The translations under genes were made by a program, and so were the position numbers. A stretch of 11,534 nt of DNA from JBHYGK01 sp051859045 (lineage in GTDB: Bacteria > Pseudomonadota > Gammaproteobacteria > Xanthomonadales > Xanthomonadaceae), in assembly GCA_051859045.1 (NCBI GenBank), contig JBHYGK010000043.1, forward strand, positions 1 through 11,534. Direction: 5' to 3'. The notes beneath the pieces are model-generated. The model was not told where the DNA came from and did no database searches. It worked only from the letters and a program-made list of their open reading frames with translations. Below are positions 7,570 to 11,534 of this stretch, one piece after another (within the stretch, counting starts at the first letter, position 1; every line of letters starts with the position of its first letter).

Positions 7570-9405
7570 TCAGGGCCCGCCGCGCCGCGCCGCGGCGGGG
7601 CCGCCGGGCATCACGCAGTCGCGGCCCGCGGCCTTGGCCGCGTAGAGCTGGGCATCCGCGCGCCCGACCAGGTCGGCGGGGGCCGCGCCGGCGCGCGGCA
7701 GCACGCTCGCCACGCCGATGCTCAGCGTCAGCCGGCGCTGGCCGGGCACGTCGTCGCGGCGCAGGTCGAGGCGGGCGATCGCGGCCTGCACCGAGGCCGC
7801 GACGGCGCGCGCGCCGTCCTCGTCGGTGTCGGGCAGCACCAGCGCGAATTCCTCGCCGCCGTAGCGCGCCACCACGTCGGCGGGGCGCCGCGGCGTCGCG
7901 TGCAGCGCGCCGGCGACCTCGCGCAGCGCGTGGTCGCCGGCGGGGTGGCCGTAGTGGTCGTTGAAGGACTTGAAGTGGTCGATGTCCACCAGCAGCACCG
8001 ACAGCGGCTGGCCGGCGCGCACGCCGCGCTGCCATTCGCGCTCCAGCGCCTCGTCGAAGCTGCGCCGGTTGGCGATCCCGGTCAGCGCGTCGAGCGTGTT
8101 GAGGCGCTGCAGCTCGGCGTTGGCGGCGACGAGGTCGGCGGTGCGCTGCTCCACCCGGGCCTCGAGGTCGTCGAGGGTGCGGCGCAGCTCGGCGGCCAGG
8201 CCGTGCAGGCGCAGGGCCAGGTCGCCCACCTCGCGGATCGGGCTGCGCATCGGCGGGGCCAGCGCGATGCCGCGCAGGTCGCGGCTGGCGGCGGCCAGGG
8301 TGATGCGCTCGATCGGGGTCGCGATCAGGCGCGCCAGCCACCAGCCCACCGCGGCGATCGCCAGCAGGGTCAGCGCGAGCAGGCCGAGGGTCTGGCGGGC
8401 GCTGCGCCCCGCCGGCGCCGTGTAGGCGGCCTCGGGCAGGGTCACGCCGATGGTCCAGACCAGGCCGTGCTCGAGCCGGAGCGTGCGCCAGGCCAGCAGG
8501 TGCGGCGCGTCGCCGACCGCCAGCACCGTGCCGCCCTCGGCCGCGCCCGCGCCATCGAGGTGCAGCGCGGCCGCCTGCAGGGCCGGGTGCGGGTCCTGGG
8601 CCATGGCCCGGCGGGTCATGCCGCCCTCGCGCTCCAGCACCGCCGGGGCGGGCCCCGAGGTGGCGATCAGGCGGCCGTCGGGCTCGGCGACGAAGGCGAT
8701 GCCGCCGGCGGGCAGATCGAGCGCGTCGACGAAGCGCTCGACCTCCTCCAGCGCCAGCCCGATCGCGGCCACGCCCACCAGCGCGCCGTTGGCGTCGCGG
8801 ACCGGCGCGCTCAGGCCCACGCCCAGGCTGGCGTAGCCGACGTAGGGGTTCGGCGGCGTCCAGCGCGGGCCGTCGGCGTCGGCGACGAGCTGCATGAACG
8901 GGCGCTCGCGCGGGTCGTAGTCGAACTGCTCGCCGATCGCCTCGCCGAGCCCGCCGGCGGGCGTGGTGAGGCGCTCGGCCAGCCGGCCGGGCCCCAGCAG
9001 GTAGTTCTCGGCCAGCGTGGGGGCGCTGTCGCCGTCGGGGTTGCGCGCGGCGGAGAGGTAGCGGCCGTCGGCGAGGCCGACGCTGACGAAGGTCAGCTGC
9101 GGGTACTGGCGGATCTGCCCGACCAGGATCGGGGCGTAGGCGCCGGGGTCGGCGGTGTCGAGCACGCCGTGGCGCAGCGCGTCGGCGTTCACCGCCACCA
9201 GGCGGGGCATCGGCGCGAGCTGCTGGGCCACGTGGGCCTCGATCCGCCCGGCGACCTCGCGGGCGAAGGCCTCGCCGAGGGTCCGCCCGGCGGCGTCGGC
9301 GTTGCGCTGCGCCCCGGCGGCGATCAGCGCGGCCGCGATCGCGAACAGGCCGAGGAAGGGGACGATCAGCGCGAGGCGGAGCGGGATCGAGCGGAGGCGC
9401 GGCAT
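7570..9405 (-). CDS. Membrane diguanylate cyclase with dCache-type sensor, HAMP and GGDEF domains
   Basis: A 611-residue inner-membrane sensor enzyme that should make cyclic di-GMP from two GTP. Order: transmembrane helix at about 9-31; periplasmic sensor about 35-335 with double-Cache features (NPYVGYASLGVGLSAPVRDANG near 186-207, GVAAIGLALEEVERFVD near 211-227); second helix about 338-360; HAMP about 360-410; coiled coil about 405-437; GGDEF domain 438-600. The active-site motif is GGEEF (516-520), a competent variant, and the LLVDIDHFKSFND metal/GTP segment (471-483) is intact. An inhibitory RxxD site (RPAD, 507-510) sits exactly five residues before GGEEF, so product inhibition is expected. 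No EAL domain is present. The ATG at 9405 has no clear Shine-Dalgarno. It lies 47 bases after yehS. The signal sensed is unknown; such Cache domains often bind amino acids or other small carboxylates. Confidence 0.95.
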   Translation of the reverse strand: MPRLRSIPLRLALIVPFLGLFAIAAALIAAGAQRNADAAGRTLGEAFAREVAGRIEAHVAQQLAPMPRLVAVNADALRHGVLDTADPGAYAPILVGQIRQYPQLTFVSVGLADGRYLSAARNPDGDSAPTLAENYLLGPGRLAERLTTPAGGLGEAIGEQFDYDPRERPFMQLVADADGPRWTPPNPYVGYASLGVGLSAPVRDANGALVGVAAIGLALEEVERFVDALDLPAGGIAFVAEPDGRLIATSGPAPAVLEREGGMTRRAMAQDPHPALQAAALHLDGAGAAEGGTVLAVGDAPHLLAWRTLRLEHGLVWTIGVTLPEAAYTAPAGRSARQTLGLLALTLLAIAAVGWWLARLIATPIERITLAAASRDLRGIALAPPMRSPIREVGDLALRLHGLAAELRRTLDDLEARVEQRTADLVAANAELQRLNTLDALTGIANRRSFDEALEREWQRGVRAGQPLSVLLVDIDHFKSFNDHYGHPAGDHALREVAGALHATPRRPADVVARYGGEEFALVLPDTDEDGARAVAASVQAAIARLDLRRDDVPGQRRLTLSIGVASVLPRAGAAPADLVGRADAQLYAAKAAGRDCVMPGGPAAARRGGP

Positions 9406-9413
9406 GGGGGGCG

Positions 9414-9443
9414 AGCCTAGCAGCGCCGCCGGGCCGGTGGCAG
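9414..9443 (-). promoter_or_regulatory. Weak candidate promoter of the diguanylate cyclase gene
   Basis: On the minus strand CTGCCA (9443-9438) and TAGGCT (9419-9414) are 18 bases apart, matching four and three of six consensus positions. The predicted start would fall within a few bases of the ATG at 9405, so the message would be almost leaderless, which would agree with the absence of a Shine-Dalgarno. The match is weak and could be chance. Confidence 0.22.
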
Positions 9444-9452
9444 GGGGGCGGC

Positions 9453-9920
9453 TCAGCCGCGCACGCGCTGGGTCAGGCCCTTGAGGAAGTGGCGCAGCAT
9501 CTGGTCGCCGCAGAGGCGGAAGTGCTTGTGGTCGGGCTGGCGGAACAGGGCGCTGAGCTCGGGCTTGCCGACCGGGAAGCCGGCGGCCTCGAACACCGCG
9601 TGCATGTCGACGTCCTTGAGCTCGAAGGCCACGCGCAGCTTCTTGAGCACGACGTTGTTGGTGACCCGCTTCTCCGGCGGGCGCGGCGGCTGGCTGTCGT
9701 CGCGGCCGCGGCGGTGCACGATCAGGCCGTCGAGGAACCGCGCCAGCATCGCGTTGGTGCAGTCGACGTAGCCCGGCTCGCCCTCCTTGAGCAGGAAGCC
9801 GTGGACCTCCTCCGGCGTGAGCGCGAAGCCCGGGTCGGCGAGGTGCACCAGCGCCACCACCTGGTGGTCGGCGAGGTCGAGCATGTAGCGCAGGCTGCGG
9901 AGGACGTCGTTGCTGATCAT
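9453..9920 (-). CDS. yehS: YehS, DUF1456 family protein
   Basis: A 155-residue cytoplasmic protein that matches my memory of E. coli YehS (about 156 residues) along its length: MISNDVLRSLRYMLDL at the start, GFLLKEGEPGYVDC, FLDGLIVHRRGRD, then EKRVTNNVVLKKLRVAFELKDVDM and a second half ending with FRQPDHKHFRLCGDQMLRHFLKGL. It is built from two similar halves of about 70 residues, each with an N-x-x-L-[RK]-x-[LI]-R opening and an [CL]-x-D-x-[LM]-[LR]-x-FL-x-GL ending, as expected for the DUF1456 duplication. No enzymatic motif is visible and the function is unknown. The ATG at 9920 lacks a clear Shine-Dalgarno, but it is the family's usual start. A TATCCT -10-like element lies upstream near 9967-9972 without a convincing -35. 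Confidence 0.93.
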   Translation of the reverse strand: MISNDVLRSLRYMLDLADHQVVALVHLADPGFALTPEEVHGFLLKEGEPGYVDCTNAMLARFLDGLIVHRRGRDDSQPPRPPEKRVTNNVVLKKLRVAFELKDVDMHAVFEAAGFPVGKPELSALFRQPDHKHFRLCGDQMLRHFLKGLTQRVRG

Positions 9921-10003
9921 CGGGGTCGAGGCCGGGGGCGTCGGGCGGCCTGGCCGCGGGCGCGCAGGATACCGCGGCGCGCCATCGCCCGGCGCGCGCG
10001 GGC

Positions 10004-10684
10004 TCAGCGGGCCGGGGTGCCGAGCGGCACGAGGGCCTCGAGCGGCGGCAGCGCGTCGGGCAGGCCGCGGCCGTCGATCGACCACAGCTCCAGGCCGGCC
10101 AGGCGCCCGGCGCGCGCGAACACGTAGGCGCCGTGCAGGTGGCCCTCGGGGCTGGTCCACTCGGCGTCGGCGAGCACGCGGACGCCTTCGTCGGCGCCCG
10201 GCACTGGATCGGCGCCGACGGCCAGCCCGATGCTCGCGCAGCCGCAGGCGCAGCGGGTGGCCACGCGGGCGTGCGCGAGCTGGGCGAGGTAGGCGCTGGA
10301 GGCGGCGTCGGCGTGTTCGAGGAGCCAGCGCAGCAGCGCGCGCTCGTCGGCGTGCAGCGCGCGCGCCTCGGGCACGGTCATCGTCGGCGCCGTGGCGGGC
10401 GCGGACGGCGTCGCGGGCGGGAACTCCACCCACACCGGCAGCCCGGGGTGGGCGTCGCGGATGGTGTCCACCGCGCGGGTGATCGCGGGCAGGTCGTCGG
10501 GCGCGAGGCGCGAGGCCAGGTCGACCAGGTCGACGCCGTCCGCGCGCAGGGCCTGCATCTCGTCGAAGCGCAGCAGGCCCGCGCCGACCCAGAGCCGGCG
10601 CGGCGTGCCGCGGCGCGCGCGGAAGGCATCGAGGCCCTCGCGGCTGAGCGCGAGGACGACGAAGGCGTCGTCGGGCTGGTCCAT
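10004..10684 (-). CDS. Hypothetical protein, two regions joined by a Pro/Ala linker
   Basis: A 226-residue soluble protein that I cannot name. Residues 1-88 form an alpha/beta-looking region (AFVVLALSREGLDAF at 7-21, RRLWVGAGLLRFDEMQALRADGVDLVDLASRL at 29-60, GLPVWVEFPP at 81-90). A Pro/Ala/Thr linker covers about 89-103. Residues 104-226 start with a helical ERALLRWLLEHADAASSAYLAQL, then a RCACGC cluster (Cys145, 147, 149), an ASIGLAV strand and a GHLHGAYVFARAGRLAGLELWSIDG strand-turn-strand. That second region resembles a small uncharacterised family with an RCxCGCxSxxLxV core followed by GLELxSxDG that I recall from many bacteria. The three close Cys residues could bind a metal. The ATG at 10684 follows a strong AAGGAG at a spacing of eight bases, which rules out the longer open frame. 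Real gene by its ribosome site and coding pattern; function unknown. Confidence 0.78.
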   Translation of the reverse strand: MDQPDDAFVVLALSREGLDAFRARRGTPRRLWVGAGLLRFDEMQALRADGVDLVDLASRLAPDDLPAITRAVDTIRDAHPGLPVWVEFPPATPSAPATAPTMTVPEARALHADERALLRWLLEHADAASSAYLAQLAHARVATRCACGCASIGLAVGADPVPGADEGVRVLADAEWTSPEGHLHGAYVFARAGRLAGLELWSIDGRGLPDALPPLEALVPLGTPAR

Positions 10685-10758
10685 CGGGCGGACTCCTTGT
10701 CCTGGGCGCGTGGGGGAGCGCCGGCGGAGGGTAGCGCGCCCGGCCCCCGCCCTGTCCG

Positions 10759-10770
10759 TGACCGCGGTCA
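10759..10770. repeat. Perfect 12-base palindrome TGACCGCGGTCA
   Basis: TGACCGCGGTCA reads the same on both strands, with two more matching pairs (56/73 and 57/72 of the 10700s) outside a single mismatch. It covers the stop codon of the DUF1653 gene and lies about 75 bases before the start of the 226-residue gene, where an operator could sit. With no unpaired centre it is a poor hairpin, so a dimeric protein site is more likely than a terminator. Whether it functions is unknown. Confidence 0.35.
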
Positions 10771-11019
10771 GGGTCCGGGCGATGGCCCGAGCGGCGCGAA
10801 GCGCGGCTGGCGCACGCCGTCGCGCTCGACCTCGCCGGTGAACATCGCGTACGGCCGCACCCACAGCCCGCCCTCGCCGTAGAGCGCGCGGTAGAGCACC
10901 AGCGGCTCGAGCGTCTCGGAGTGGCGGATGACGTCCACCACCTCGTACTCGCCGCCCTTGCAGTGGCGGTAGCGGCCGCGGGCGAGCGGCGGCAGCGGCG
11001 GCAGGGCGTCGCCGGGCAT
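10768..11019 (-). CDS. DUF1653 family protein
   Basis: An 83-residue protein with the full DUF1653 pattern: GRYRHCKGGEYEVVDVIRHSETLEPLVLYRALYGEGGLWVRPYAMFTGEVERDG, then PRF. The domain covers residues 14-75 and makes up almost the whole protein, with short Pro-rich ends. These are small, probably SH3-like barrel proteins of unknown function, found alone or fused to other domains. The ATG at 11019 shares its first base with the last base of the upstream stop (TGATG), so translation is probably coupled to the 91-residue membrane protein. Family assignment is strong; the role is not known. Confidence 0.92.
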   Translation of the reverse strand: MPGDALPPLPPLARGRYRHCKGGEYEVVDVIRHSETLEPLVLYRALYGEGGLWVRPYAMFTGEVERDGVRQPRFAPLGPSPGP

Positions 11020-11294
11020 CAGGCGTCGCGCCAGCCCGAGCTCACCAGCAGGCCGACCAGCGCCCCGGGGACCACGAAGGCGATCACGGTGCTGGCGAGC
11101 GTCATCCCGGACTGCCAGGCGACCACGCCGCCGATGGCCGCGCCGGCCAGCACGCCCCAGGCCATGCCGCGGCGGCGGCGCAGGCTGGCGGCCTCGCGGC
11201 GCTCCGCGGCGAGGCGTTCGGCGGCGCGCTGTTCGGCGAGGCGCTCGGGATCGAGGATCGCGGCGGCGATGGCGTCGGCGTGCTGGGGATCCAT
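11019..11294 (-). CDS. Small membrane protein with charged N-terminal helix
   Basis: A 91-residue protein, not recognised. Residues 14-42 form a strongly charged Ala/Glu/Arg helix (LAEQRAAERLAAERREAASLRRRR), likely a short coiled coil or amphipathic helix on the cytoplasmic side. Two hydrophobic segments follow at about 44-60 (with small-residue GVLAGAAIGGVV packing) and 66-85. I choose the ATG at 11294, with AAGG seven bases upstream, over a longer open frame that begins at 11354 and has an unlikely Arg-rich start. It overlaps the DUF1653 start in a TGATG. Function unknown; the overlap suggests the two are made together. Confidence 0.72.
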   Translation of the reverse strand: MDPQHADAIAAAILDPERLAEQRAAERLAAERREAASLRRRRGMAWGVLAGAAIGGVVAWQSGMTLASTVIAFVVPGALVGLLVSSGWRDA

Positions 11295-11386
11295 GGGCGG
11301 GCCTTGAGGGCGGGTCGAGGCCGCCACGGTGGCCGTGCGCGCGCGCGGGCGCATCGGTCGATGGTCACGCTCCGGCCCCGGAACGC

Positions 11387-11416
11387 GACGGGCCCCGCAT
11401 CGCTGCGGGGCCCGTC
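11387..11416 (-). terminator. 13-base-pair perfect hairpin, probable terminator of the right-edge gene
   Basis: GACGGGCCCCGCA (11387-11399) pairs perfectly with 11404-11416 across a TCGC loop. It is the more distal of two tandem hairpins after the stop codon of the right-edge gene. There is no T-run on either strand, which is common for putative terminators in very GC-rich genomes but leaves the mechanism open. Confidence 0.6.
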
Positions 11417-11421
11417 GGGGT

Positions 11422-11450
11422 GCACCGGCCGGCGCGGGGCCGGCCGGTGC
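11422..11450 (-). terminator. 12-base-pair perfect hairpin, proximal to the right-edge gene
   Basis: GCACCGGCCGGC (11422-11433) pairs perfectly with 11439-11450 across a GCGGG loop, 17 bases after the TGA of the right-edge gene. Together with the hairpin five bases further on it forms a tandem structure that may stop transcription or protect the 3' end of the message. Confidence 0.5.
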
Positions 11451-11467
11451 GGGAGGAGCGCGGTGAC

Positions 11468-11534
11468 TCAGCCGCCGCGCGGGCCGCGGCCGCCGCCGCC
11501 GCCCGGACGGCCACCGCCGCCCGGACGACCGCCG
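11468..11534 (-). CDS. Gly/Arg-rich C-terminal tail, partial (N-terminus beyond right edge)
   Basis: The minus strand is open from the right edge to a TGA at 11470-11468 and encodes 21 residues of RPGGGG-type repeats (two RPGGGG units, then RGPRGG). Such RGG-like tails are typical of DEAD-box RNA helicases and some RNA-binding proteins in this group of bacteria, but they are low-complexity and cannot identify the product. The position of two strong hairpins directly after the TGA supports a real gene end. Confidence 0.5.
   Translation of the reverse strand, partial: GGRPGGGGRPGGGGGRGPRGG

Noticed and set aside
6775..9420. Plus-strand open frame of 881 codons
   Set aside because: Antisense shadow of the diguanylate cyclase and its neighbours; no domain motif, repetitive Gln/Arg/Gly/Ala composition.
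9959..9983. Inverted repeat GGCGCGC/GCGCGCC between yehS and the 226-residue gene
   Set aside because: Seven pairs with an 11-base loop in pure GC sequence is weak, and CCGCGG copies nearby allow several alternative pairings; not called as a terminator.
10004..10864. Longer 286-codon version of the 226-residue gene
   Set aside because: The extra N-terminal residues are Arg/Ala-rich, overlap the DUF1653 gene, and a strong AAGGAG marks the ATG at 10684 instead.
11468..11534. GGC/CCG-rich triplet repeats as a simple-sequence repeat or CRISPR-like element
   Set aside because: The triplets encode an RPGGGG-type tail in one frame up to a stop codon; there are no spacers or constant-length repeats.

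Overview
The window is very GC-rich bacterial DNA (by eye well over 70 % G+C), and every gene I can support lies on the minus strand, so transcription runs from high to low coordinates. The gene set is a YehS/DUF1456 protein, a DUF1653 protein, a dCache-HAMP-GGDEF diguanylate cyclase, an aldo/keto reductase, and a TldD/TldE pair next to DUF4159, MoxR, DUF58 and BatA-type genes. Together with the base composition this suggests a high-GC gammaproteobacterium of the Lysobacter/Luteimonas/Xanthomonas type. That placement is inference from family content; no rRNA or tRNA lies in the window to settle it.

From right to left: the right edge (11468-11534) holds the Gly/Arg-rich C-terminal tail of a gene that continues outside, followed by two tandem GC hairpins (11422-11450 and 11387-11416) that look like terminators. 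Next come a 91-residue two-helix membrane protein and a DUF1653 protein overlapping in a TGATG stop-start (11294-10768), then a 226-residue unrecognised protein that appears to be two domains joined by a linker (10684-10004). YehS (9920-9453) and a membrane diguanylate cyclase (9405-7570) follow. A short unit with a plausible sigma-70 promoter encodes a stand-alone GyrI-like ligand-binding protein and an aldo/keto reductase (7467-6033).

The left half (5918 to the left edge) is one tightly packed operon: a Tat-signal-bearing TldD-type metalloprotease, a TldE/PmbA-type partner without a signal peptide, an exported DUF4159 protein, a MoxR AAA+ ATPase, a DUF58 VWA-like protein, and the first 84 residues of a BatA-type membrane protein. 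Several junctions overlap or almost touch (GTGA overlaps at 2926-2929 and 249-252; a TGA merged into a Shine-Dalgarno at 2210-2215), so the products are probably made together. MoxR ATPases usually act with VWA proteins as chaperone-like machines. Here that module is fused at operon level to what looks like an envelope-exported version of the TldD/TldE protease, which in Escherichia coli is cytoplasmic and trims peptides such as microcin B17 precursor and CcdA. I regard this cluster as the most interesting part of the window. No CRISPR array, insertion sequence, phage gene or RNA gene was seen. The longest stretch without a coding region is about 173 bases (11295-11467) and holds the tandem hairpins.
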